A model generated the notes under the pieces. That model was not told where the DNA came from and did not search any database. It saw only the letters and a program-made list of their open reading frames with translations. From Isochrysis galbana (Eukaryota > Haptophyta > Isochrysidales > Isochrysidaceae), in assembly GCA_018136815.1 (NCBI GenBank), contig CM030944.1, positions 682,456 to 746,455 on the forward strand: a stretch of DNA of 64,000 nucleotides. The letters run 5' to 3'. This document shows positions 52,602 to 64,000 of the stretch, piece after piece. The position numbers and the translations under genes were made by a program. Numbering within the stretch: the stretch's first letter is position 1; each line of letters starts with the position of its first letter.

Positions 52602-52815
52602 CACCACTCTCTCGGAACACCCATTCGTGGGTGCGATTGGCCTAGACTGGCTCAGTGGTTACGAACGCTTGTGCCACCACTCTGCAGCTCTTATCATGTC
52701 GATTCGCTGGCTATAGAAGAGCGAAACTTCTTCTTGATTGATTCCGGGAGTGCCTCCGTACTCCAGAGCCCGTGATTGAGCCACATGACGAGAGCCTTGG
52801 CCTGGATGTAGCGGA
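52602..52815 (-). pseudogene. Decayed copy of the 2OG-oxygenase gene
   Basis: The minus strand encodes MWLNHGLWSTEALPESIKKK, matching LWLNHEPWGAEPLPESIKKE of the gene at 49010. Further on, an untranslated remnant CACCCATTCGTGGGTGCGAT (plus strand) is the reverse complement of the parent's THEWVF region. It has frame breaks and lacks the metal-binding half. Confidence 0.8.
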
Positions 52816-52929
52816 TATTTTGCGACAATGCGCCACTACACGATAAGATAGGCATGGTCATCGATGTCTGTGTAGGAGATAGGCACCTGTAGGAGATCAA
52901 ATTATATATATGTGACTGGCTGAGAAAAC

Positions 52930-53975
52930 TATTGTCATAGTTTGAACTATGGAGCGTGCCGCGACCGCTCCCGAGCCTCAGGCGACCGTCGCCACTGCGC
53001 CCCACCTGGGACGCCCCACGCCCCCCGAGGCGGCTCGTCAGGCCTCAGGCCAAGCCCTCTCCAAGCCCATCCAACCCATCCAAACCACACCCGCGCGAGC
53101 GCGCGGGGTGGCGAGCACTGGCACCGAACAGGTTACCACCATGGCTCTGCGTAGCATGCAGGGGGTCTTTGAGACCCCCTCCTACAGTGGGAAACCCTCC
53201 CACCCCAAGAGCACCTCATGTGGGAGGGCAGCTCAGCTGCCCTCCCCATCCCCATAGGCCATAGTGGAAACCTCTACCATCAGTGCACCCAACATGGGAG
53301 GGCACTTCACAACCATCAATCTTCCACAGAGAGCACCCAATGCCTCTGTTTTCCAACATGTCGACACACTTCTCGTCTTCACCCCACTCTTGTGGTGCCG
53401 GTCATCGAGAGGACTCTGAGCAGGTTCACGATTCTCGCTCAGTCGTCAGAGGCCTTGAAGCCACGGATCAGGATCTCGACCGCACGCATCAACAAAGCCT
53501 TCCAAGAGAGAAAACCGAAACTCAAGTCCTCGCGCGAACTTAGCACCCCCGTTTATACAACTAACGACAAACGACAAAGGCACCCTAATACTAGGCACGA
53601 ACCTGACTTTGATAACGCAAGCGCTCAACATAGCGGATCGACTCGCCTAATCGCGCGTGGCCCCCCGCCGCGCTCCGCCAACTTACCCGACCTCAGGCCC
53701 TCGGCCTCACTGAAACAGAGCCGTCTGTCCCCTTGATGCAAAAGGTTAACGCAAAAACCCGATAGCCCGATGGCGCTGGAGGAAGTAGAGGGAGAAACCA
53801 TCGGGGATCGGAACACACCGTCTGTTGCTGAAACCCCAAACGCACCCAGCCAGCCCCTAGGTAGCGCACGCGAGGGGACGGGCCGCAAGGCAGGTGGAGG
53901 GGGGGGGAGAGTAACGGGCGTGGCTGCATAGTTAAGGTGCAGAGTCGCGCGCGCGGCGAGACTATTAAGAAGTTT
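52930..53975 (+). mobile_element. Non-autonomous retroelement with LINE-like ends
   Basis: It begins with the hairpin AAACTATTGTCATAGTTT, then GAACT and ATGGAGCGTGCC (ATG at 52949). A 102-residue frame opens there (MERAATAPEPQATVATAPH). The 3' end reads GCGAGACTATTAAGAAG plus oligo-T (about 53975). No reverse transcriptase is encoded. No clear target duplication was found, so the exact ends are approximate. Confidence 0.65.
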
Positions 53976-54063
53976 TTTTACCCCATTGAACTTGCTGGGG
54001 AGTTGTAACGGGAGCCGGGAGCCTGGGGGCTGCGGTGGCGGGGGGGTGTTATACTCAAGTGCT

Positions 54064-55462
54064 CAACTATCGTTAAAACGATAGGGTCATGGAGCGCGCG
54101 CCGCCGCCCGCTCTCGCTGCCGCTGCCCTCGCCATGATGGACGAAGAGCTCACGGACACGCCGCTGTCGCCGAAGCGACCGCGCCAGGACGACCCTCGGT
54201 ACGAGGCGGAACTCTCATACCTAGGTACACCCATAATCGGAAAAAGATTACCCGCCGCACCCTCGAACTTAGACCCGTCCCCACCGGCGCAATGGGGGGG
54301 AGGATACAAATCCAACAAGAGACTAGAGTACCCGCTAGCGGACGAATACACACTAGACGGCAAGACGCCGCTGGACGGCACCGGAGTAGAACATTTAACC
54401 GAGGCCCTCCAGCGGAAAGAACGCAAACGTAAACGCCTCACAGGGCCGACCAAATGGGAGGAAAAAATCCAGATCCCTGGCGATACATGGACACACCTCG
54501 CGAAGATTTACACCTCGCCAATGATAACGGCGCGAGACATGCACCTACATTTCAAACATATCACACATAGATAGGCGAGTGGGCACTTATAACCGCTTTC
54601 CAGACAGAGACAACACGTGCCGCATATGTGGGGAAGCGGATGAATCCTCGACCCACCTAGGCGAGTGCACCAGAATAACTAACATCCTAGGCGAACTGAA
54701 TAAAGTCGCACGCTTCTCACCCAAAGCGGAAAGAAACAGAGAGGAAATCATTGTAGACAACCTATTCGTCTTCCCGAAAGGAGACGCCCCAAAAGCGATA
54801 TGTATACTATACCTGTTAGCGTGGAGATATATAATCACGGACTTCTATAGGATACATTACGACGGCTTAAAGTTTTCGGAGGAATCCATACTGATAAGAA
54901 CCATAGAGAGATACACCAAACTAAGCAAAGCACTCCTATTCGCACAAGAAACTGACTCGGCGAGAACTGCCCAAGCGGGCATGGGTAGGCAACCCAAGAA
55001 AAGGACAGGCATGAATGACCTGAGACCCGTTTTCAGTAGGAATGACAAAGGCGGACTTAGGCCTAGTGCGGAGTTAGTGGAACTAACTACCAAGCTAGGG
55101 ATCATGCACGTAGTCGAGGAGATCAAGTAACAAGACAATCAAAGCAACTGAAGCTCTGGCACGCCACTCATATCGACACCAGAGACGCTAAAACCCGGAC
55201 TCGACTAAAACAAATAGAACATAGACGGACGGACTCACACGACAATATCGACACACTCAAAAGGCCTGCCCGGCCCCCCACACTCCGAACCAAGCCTCAG
55301 GTAGCGCACCGAGGCCGGACCCCGGAAACCGAAGAAAAAGGAAAGAAGGGGGGCAGGGGAAGAGGTGGAGGGAGGGAAGTTAAGGGCGATGTAGAGAGCA
55401 GAGGCAAAGGAGGGTCCCGTAGCTAGTAGGCGAGTAGCCCCGGATCTTCAGAAGTTTTTTTT
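54064..55462 (+). mobile_element. LINE-derived element with target-site duplication
   Basis: The element lies between two copies of TATACTCAAGTGCT (54050-54063 and 55463-55476). It starts CAACTATCGTTAAAACGATA and ATGGAGCGCGCG, and encodes 161 residues (YKSNKRLEYPLADEYTLDG, TGPTKWEEKIQI). After a frameshift it encodes 183 residues with the zinc finger CRICGEADESSTHLGEC and ILYLLAWRYIITDFYRIHYD. It ends GGATCTTCAGAAG plus oligo-T. It therefore joins a LINE 5' end and C-terminal region without the reverse-transcriptase core, and is non-autonomous. Confidence 0.87.
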
Positions 55463-55775
55463 TATACTCAAGTGCTTAGTTTAGTGCCTTGGGTCTTAAC
55501 AATACAGTCATGTGTGTCGTGGCTTGGCATGTTGGTGCATGGCTAATGGCAGTAGCGGAACTCATATTCAGTTGTTTTATGATTCACTTTACTACTCTGC
55601 CGCAAATGTGCGGTATGTGTGTGTAGAGCATGCTCAAGGAAAGTGGTGCTCTGATTGTAGGCACATGCACCGCAGACACTCGGCGGGCACAGCTCTTGGG
55701 CACCGCACGCTTGGGCCGTACGCCAGTCTGCACTCACCACATTCGCTATGTCTGTGCGTCGAGCAGCATCGATTT

Positions 55776-58451
<2,676 letters not shown>

Positions 58452-58483
58452 ATTTCCTGCTGCCAATTTTTATCTCCGCTTCC

Positions 58484-58499
58484 GGTGTTTCTGAACACC
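58484..58499 (+). promoter_or_regulatory. Histone mRNA 3' stem-loop (H4)
   Basis: GGTGTT, loop TCTG, AACACC forms a 6-bp stem and 4-base loop, 32 bases after the stop codon. It is followed by ACCC, as in the H2A.X loop; only the loop differs. Confidence 0.9.
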
Positions 58500-59274
58500 A
58501 CCCTTGGTTGGCGTGCGTGGGAAATTGTTGCTGCCCAGGCCCCCCGTAAGGCTTCTCCCTTGGTTTTCTTAGCCCACATCGTACCTTGTCCATCCAATGG
58601 GCAATGGATCAGTCACACAACATCACTTGACACAGGGTTCCCCCTTGTCAATCACAAGTCACATGCTTGGCACAAGCAACCATCCTGTAAATTATATGCT
58701 GTTGCACATCAGGCGTCCGCGCAAGACCGTCTCATCTTGATTTTGGAGATAGCATCGTCTGCTATCATTGTCGCTATCGCTACACGTTGTCCGCGTTTCG
58801 TTCACTCTATACTAAAGATAGGAGATAGGGCGACCAAATAGTAGGTAGTAGGGCGGTCTTTTGGTTTTACCTATTTGGTTTTTTTCAGGGCCCCTTCCCC
58901 TTTCATAACCACCACACTAGAAAAACTAGCCGTGACACGCAATGCAGGAAGGAGGTCTGTGTACTAGTACTAGAAAAATTGAAAAATATCATTACATCAC
59001 ACAATATAGCTATAGCTAGTCATTACACATCACAAAATACTGTTATTTATTACACTACCATATTATTATAACATTAGTTTCCTTATATGAGGACCTGATA
59101 TATTAGGTCCTGATATGCTGAGGTAAGGTCGCCGAGACCTGACGACCTGACACTGACGGAGCAACTGGGCCTCCTGGGGCGCCATGCGCATCCATATGTA
59201 TTATGTATGTATGTATGGCTATCTCACCCTCTGGCCCTCTGGGGGCACGCATTCCACTGAGGAGCGGACCGCGT
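58500..59274. other. Intergenic region, AT-rich part
   Basis: No gene is visible. At 59085-59155 a segment containing AGGACCTGATATATTAGGTC is a diverged inverted copy of 37300-37370. Confidence 0.55.
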
Positions 59275-59288
59275 AGTCCAAATTGAAA

Positions 59289-61434
59289 AAAAAAATCTTC
59301 TTAAAATTCCCCGCTACGTGTGCGGCGTGAGGCAGTGTGCTAGTGTACCTCCCTACTACCCGACCTTAACCCCTAACAACCCCCTTCCCCTTTCCCAGTT
59401 CCCTCATTTTCGGAGAAGCTGGTTCCGGGGAGGCCGCACGCGCTGCTTCGGCCAGGAGTTGGAGAGAAGGGGGCGGGAGACTGTGGTTCGTCCTTTGTGT
59501 CGGTGTTGGCTCAGGTTATCCTCACTTAAATCTCTTAGGCTCCTCTTTAATAAGCGCTGTGATTCCGACTAAGAGGTTAAGCTACTTTAGGTGATGTGTC
59601 GTAGGTCCAGACCTCTTGCCGCTTGTAGGAGGTCCTCCGATGTTCCTATGTTGAAATCCTTGTCCACCGTGTACAGCGGGCTTACCATCTTCTTAATATG
59701 TTTGTTGCTCGGGGCGTGTAACCCCATATTCTCTCGTTGTTTTTTTAGCCTCTGAAAGAAACCGACTTTCGCCGTTACTAGCAGGTGGTATCTCGTAAGT
59801 GTCGCTCTTAAAATCGACTTAACGGACCTGCCGTCCGAGTTGCCATACTGGATGTTGTAGAAGTCGGTTAGGATGTACCTCCACGCCAGGATACCTAAGT
59901 ATCCTGAGGAGGGGTGCGGTCTATCCACCTGATAACAGAAAAGACGTTGGGCTGTTTCGGATCCCGGCCTAAGGCTAATCCCCAGAAGTCCTTCTATGAA
60001 TTCAAAGACGGGCTCCGTCGCGATACATGAGGCCAGGTGAGTGGAACTCTCAGGGGCTATGCCGCAAAAGCGGCATGTTGGATCGTCAGCAAAACGGTTC
60101 GCCGTAGCTATCCTTCTATGTAGGACATGTTTGAAATGCAAATAAGAGTCTCTAGGCGTTAAAAAGTTGTATTTATACAATTGCGATACTTGTTTCCACT
60201 ATCCCGAGAGGACCGGTAGCCTTTTTTCCCATCTTAGCGTGGATTTTTGTGCTTTTGTTTTCCTCAATGCGAGGAACGCTTTAGTCAAGACCCTGACACT
60301 TACATCCTCTAGCGTTGTATGCGTGCCTTTTAGCGTGTATTCTTGGGGTATCGGATACGCCGTTTCCGCCGGGCCGTCGTACGCTCGTCCCCACTTCAGC
60401 GGAGTGTATAGCTCGTCGGGCAATAGTTGCGGGCTGATCCGCTCGTGGATGTGGGGCTCTCCCATAACGTTGAGCTGGACTTTGTGGTAGTCGCCCCTTC
60501 GGCGCAGATAAAAGTTATGGTCTTTGTCGACTAGAATGTGAACTAAGTTTATACTTAGTTCGCCCATGGGGGGGCACGAGCCCCCCCTCTCTCCACTCCT
60601 CCCCTGCCATGGGGGAGGAACCACCCATGCTCCTGGCACGCCTGATGGCTTGCCAGGAGCCCACTGCCCTGCTGACCCACTCTCTCCCTGGCAGGCTCGC
60701 CTGCCTCGCGCGTCCTGGCCTGTCGTGGCCAGCCCATCGCTCCAACCCCCCCTCCCCCCCTGTTCGACAGGCAGACAGGTGCAGAGTGGGGGCCCCTGAG
60801 GCTCAAGAGCGCCAGCGAGGGAGAGGCAGGGGAGGCCAGGGCCCAGCCCCAGCCTCCTCTGCCCCCTGAGCTGGCCTCCAGGAGCCTCCAGGGGTCGCCA
60901 GGGGCAGCTGCAGGCCTGCCGCAGGCGCGCCATCGCGCGTGCCTGCAGGAGAGGGGAGAGAGAGCGCGGAGAAGGGGGTGGGCGGAGCGTGAGCTCCGCT
61001 CACCGAAAAATCGGTAAGTCTCGCGCCTGTTTACAGGATAAGTCGAGACAGAGTCGGCCGCCAGCCCAGGTGGCGTAGGAGGAAGGGGGGAACGGATCAC
61101 CGGGGGGGGGCGCGGGCCACCGGACCATATCTAAGCCCTTCACCCCTATCCCCCTAGTAGTGCACGGGGGGAGCCGCCTGATGGCGGGGGGGAAGGGCCG
61201 GGGGAGTGGGGGTGTAGAAAGTATGCTACGTGTAGGTAGTGGTTCCATTCGCCGCGAGTGCGGTAAGAATATTATGAAGTTTTTTTTTGTCGACTAGAAT
61301 GTCGCCTAAATCGTGTGCGTCCGGATCTTCTTGGGGGACTAACTCTTGCTCCTCCGGAGCCGGGGGCGGGGGCTTCGCTTGTTTTCTGAGAAGGTCTATA
61401 TAGTCGAATGTGGTATTCACTAGTCTTGAGCGTA
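59289..61434 (-). mobile_element. 5'-truncated LINE, interrupted by a family X element
   Basis: Outside it lie two copies of AGTCCAAATTGAAA (59275-59288 and 61435-61448). On the minus strand the coding text RLVNTTFDYIDLLRKQAKPP runs to HDLGDILVDK, is cut by the nested element, and resumes with DHNFYLRRRGDYHKVQLNVM and the YTPLKWGRAYDGPAETAYPI block. After a frameshift the ORF 60180-59587 has HRRIATANRF, the zinc finger CRFCGIAPESSTHLASC and ILAWRYILTDFYNIQYG, ending GLDLRHIT. The 3' UTR ends in GAAG (here AAGAAG) plus oligo-T in the sense strand. Reverse transcriptase is absent. Confidence 0.85.
60540..61285 (+). mobile_element. Small retroelement family X, full-length nested copy
   Basis: The 746-base element starts with the palindrome AACTAAGTTTATACTTAGTT and ends with ATGAAG plus oligo-T. 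It is flanked by TTTGTCGACTAGAATGT on both sides (60523-60539 and 61286-61302), and removal of one copy restores the LINE reading frame (ILVDK). It encodes no recognisable protein. Confidence 0.9.
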
Positions 61435-61790
61435 AGTCCAAATTGAAATTCTCCCCGTCATCGAGGGTCACATGGAAGCTCCGAGGGAAGCGATGGCGAA
61501 TGGCGAACTTCCCCGACACGAACGCCTGTCTGTGATTTGTGACTCAGGGGTTCTTCAAGTCGCTAGCACCCCCGGTTGCCCAGGTGTCGCGGTATCGCAA
61601 CTTCAATTTGGACAAATTCACCAAGCACTGTGAGCAAGCATTCAATGAACACCCCCCTGGGAAACTTAGTGCTCTCTTCAATACCAAAAGCATGGTGTTG
61701 GCGCGCATCGTTGAGGTGGATGGATCGAATGACTATGATTTGCCACACCACCGTGATGTGCTCGAGGACACTGAATAGTGAATAGAATAC
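61435..61790. other. Possible degraded coding fragments
   Basis: The minus strand before the LINE (61519-61435) reads MSGKFAIRHRFPRSFHVTLD, and the plus-strand frame 61539-61778 reads FFKSLAPPVAQVSRYRNFNL with MVLARIVEVDGSNDYDLPHH. Neither was recognised. They may be remnants of the DNA into which the LINE inserted. Confidence 0.3.
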
Positions 61791-61979
61791 CTTAATTTGT
61801 GACCTTGTCCATTGGTGTGAATCACAATGTTATTGAGATGAAACAAAATGTTGGTGTTAAGCCCCAAGGTACCCTCTCCCCTCTCATGTCCTTGGCTATT
61901 AGTGTCTAGCGCTACACGGTTATTGTTTTAAGCCTCCGCTTGACGGCTCTGAGTAATGGAACGGAGGTAGTAGTAGTAT

Positions 61980-62105
61980 ATCCAATATATCCTAGCCCAT
62001 CCCACTAGTAGCCACTAGCTAATTGGACACAACGTTTCAGTCCCGGAATCTTGCCATGCCTGACGAGCCAGGTGTCCGAGTGATACCGGGGGGAGGGGGC
62101 ACTGG
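61980..62105 (+). repeat. Dispersed repeat D, copy 2
   Basis: It matches 42455-42600. It is preceded at 61960-61975 by GGAACGGAGGTAGTA, which resembles one end of the Stowaway-like MITE at 26643. Confidence 0.65.
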
Positions 62106-62292
62106 CTATATGTGCAACAGCAGAGAGGCTTGGCCATGGGCCGTAGGTGCAAGGTGCACATTGACAATTGAGCTAGCCAGTAGCTAAGTGCATTCAGGTG
62201 GGAGCAAGGTGGGAAAAGGAGGCGCAATTAAAAGTGCGCAGGCAGTACAGCGTTAGAGCTATCTATCATCTGCAGTATCAGTATCAGTGTTG

Positions 62293-63651
62293 TCACTTGC
62301 AATACTTCCGCCGCCAAGCAATGTAATTCGCAAGGGCTTGAGGGCAGTCTGCTGTGGGCAAATCATCGACCTTGGTTGCCTCGAGCTCGGCTAGGGCCGA
62401 TGCTCGTCCAGTTGAGCAGGCCCGCCGCCGTTCCTCGCGCGTGTCGATTACCGCCTCTCCGCGACAGCGGAAGAGAAATGGCAACCCGATACGCTCCCCG
62501 GCCCCAGTTGGTGCCTGCGTCATAGGCGCAAGGACACGATGCCGACAGGAGGTGTAGAGACCACCGCTAATCGCGGCAAGGGTATCCCCAACCATGACCG
62601 TGATCAATCGCGCATTGTCGTGGTCCTCGAAATTTACCGCTTGTGCGTCGTCCATGCCGCCCTCGAGACTGACCCACTGCCGGTCAGATTGACGAAATGC
62701 TTGCAAGCCTGGCTCACTCGCTTCGAAGTCTAGTGTAAGTAGGCCCACATCATTGTGCTCAGGACACAAGACTCGGCGGCCATCTGCTAGGTGTGCACAA
62801 CCCTCGGCATCACTTCTGTACCTGCATGCACGCAGCCCAGCATGGCGCAGTGGCGGGCATTCCTCATGTGCCCTATCGGGATCTAATCGTATCGACGGGG
62901 TGCCCTCCGCTGCGCTTAGAGCGCACCCATTCTTCGCCACCTTCATGACATCTTTATCCGTAGCCAAGGCCGGGTCAAGCAGATCGGCAAAGAATGCTGG
63001 ACGTATACCTAGGTCACACGCCACGTGCTCAATCATCGCACGCGCCCACCCGTCGAGCATTCTCATCGAGCGCATCAACAGCACCGTCAACGCAGCAAAT
63101 TCCGATGAGGGGCACATATTGCTGCCACCGTCTGAGCCTGTGCAATGCCCTTCGTCGAACTGCTCAAGGTTTAGAAGCCTTGGATAAACGTGTCCGCCAT
63201 CAACAGTGAGACGCAGTTCCAGTTGCTCGCGGTCCCTTCCACTTGCATAGCCTGCCAGTGTGCCGCTTGCAGGCCCGTACGCGCCAGCACTGAGCATCTT
63301 TTCCTTGCGGGTCTGTGCAAACCAGCGCTGAACCTCCTTCTCAGTTTGGAGGAGGAGTTGCGCGGCGTCGCGAGGCAGGCTAAGATGCGCGTAACCGTCG
63401 CGCTTCAACCGCTCACAAAACAGGATGCCTGCTGCGCACGGCTCACTAGCCACGCCGCCCACTCCTTCAAGCAGCGCACTGAGCGGTAGCGGCGGCTCGC
63501 TCTGCTGTGCTTCTCCCTCGCGCTCGGCGGCGCGGCCGACGACAAAAAGACGGCGCGCACCGCCCTGACTGCCCACGCGGAAGCTGGCGATCAGGTCGTC
63601 CCGCGTCGGCCGCGGGTCCGTGGCCTCCTCACGCGGAGGGTCCCCCGCCAT
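62293..63651 (-). CDS. 2OG-Fe(II) dioxygenase of the isopenicillin-N-synthase-like type
   Basis: A single exon of 452 residues. After a charged N-terminus, residues 75-125 (AAGILFCERLKRDGYAHLSL, QRWFAQTRKEK) match the N-terminal substrate-pocket domain of this family. The metal site is H299-x-D301 (EHNDVGLLTLDF) with H371 (YTSCRHRVL); R387 (ERIGLPFLFR) would hold the 2-oxoglutarate, though the usual R-x-S is R-I-G here. GDTLAAISGGLYTSCRHRVL is typical of the family. Such enzymes hydroxylate or desaturate small metabolites; the substrate is not predictable. The loop 225-290 contains several cysteines and is longer than in plant members. A cytosolic location is likely. The start codon at 63651 is the first in the frame. 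Confidence 0.85.
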   Translation of the reverse strand: MAGDPPREEATDPRPTRDDLIASFRVGSQGGARRLFVVGRAAEREGEAQQSEPPLPLSALLEGVGGVASEPCAAGILFCERLKRDGYAHLSLPRDAAQLLLQTEKEVQRWFAQTRKEKMLSAGAYGPASGTLAGYASGRDREQLELRLTVDGGHVYPRLLNLEQFDEGHCTGSDGGSNMCPSSEFAALTVLLMRSMRMLDGWARAMIEHVACDLGIRPAFFADLLDPALATDKDVMKVAKNGCALSAAEGTPSIRLDPDRAHEECPPLRHAGLRACRYRSDAEGCAHLADGRRVLCPEHNDVGLLTLDFEASEPGLQAFRQSDRQWVSLEGGMDDAQAVNFEDHDNARLITVMVGDTLAAISGGLYTSCRHRVLAPMTQAPTGAGERIGLPFLFRCRGEAVIDTREERRRACSTGRASALAELEATKVDDLPTADCPQALANYIAWRRKYCK

Positions 63652-63778
63652 CGCGCCGCCGCTGCCCTTCCCTCCCTCTCTGCTTGCCTTCTGCTTCCAT
63701 CTTTCAAATGAATAAAGTACTTTTAAAGCAAAGCTTCATGGGTTCATGGGTCAGCCGCATTTCCATTTCGTCAGAGTT

Positions 63779-63985
63779 TTCTTGTTGTGTTAGTATAGCC
63801 TTAGTGCTGCGGGACCGTAGCCCGTCGACGGCAACGGAGCCCCTACCCCGCGATGGGGGTGTGCGCGGTTGACGCATGGCTCGTCCGGTGTATGTGGCTA
63901 GGAATGCAGTAATGCCAGATGCTAGCTAACAAGATGTCATACGACGCTATGTTCTAAGGTGGTAACCCCAACCCCCACCGAGAGG
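63779..63985 (+). repeat. Dispersed repeat, copy 2
   Basis: It is the second copy of 8571-8790, with about 80-85 percent identity by eye. It lies upstream of the IPNS-like oxygenase gene and runs close to the window's right edge. Confidence 0.75.
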
Positions 63986-64000
63986 TGGCGAGGACGGCGG

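Noticed and set aside
54540-54600. Possible programmed frameshift between the two ORFs of the LINE at 54064
   Set aside because: The break falls at different places in the copies at 43040 and 60190, so it is decay and not a conserved signal.

Overview
The window reads as nuclear DNA of an intron-bearing, fairly GC-rich eukaryotic microbe, most likely a photosynthetic protist. A haptophyte is my best guess, held with moderate confidence. The reasons are GT-AG introns with many GTGCG donors, histone genes H2A.X and H4 with metazoan/algal-type 3' stem-loops, two 5S rRNA genes, a large protein joining an ADP-ribosyltransferase domain to RNI-type leucine-rich repeats, and dense retrotransposon and MITE debris. 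Genes are separated by repeat-rich spacers and lie on both strands; there are no operons.

Left part (1-25 kb): an unidentified open reading frame runs off the left edge (minus strand) and is divergent from a 19-exon ART-LRR gene (2930-8044). A beta-rich secreted or targeted protein (10.7 kb), a two-exon 3-hydroxyanthranilate 3,4-dioxygenase (12.8-13.8 kb, minus), a multi-exon F-box/SNF2-type helicase (15.2-18.9 kb) and a J-domain protein (22.2-24.7 kb, minus) follow.

Middle (25-44 kb) is mostly accessory DNA: low-complexity tracts, an AT-rich segment, a mariner/Stowaway-like MITE, inverted repeats that carry the two 5S rRNA genes around a hAT transposase remnant, a PX-ankyrin gene (34.3-35.6 kb), LINE fragments, an unusual cluster of elements that share a leader and first codons but carry different ORF bodies (37.9-39.9 kb), a metallo-beta-lactamase-fold hydrolase (41 kb, minus) and a hAT-type MITE next to it.

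Right part (44-64 kb): a TenA-like/zinc-knuckle protein, an RNI-LRR gene, two 2OG-Fe(II)-oxygenase-like genes (49 and 62-63.6 kb), histone H2A.X (minus), a four-exon GSTCD-like methyltransferase (minus) sharing a short divergent promoter region with histone H4, several LINEs with recognisable target-site duplications, and one clean nested insertion.

The genes are functionally unrelated housekeeping and signalling genes. The coherent theme is the mobile DNA: one LINE group whose sense strand ends in GAAG plus oligo-T, begins with a short hairpin and an ATGGAGCG start, and has produced small non-autonomous relatives. All splice structures were worked out by eye from reading frame and splice motifs; transcript data would be needed to confirm them.
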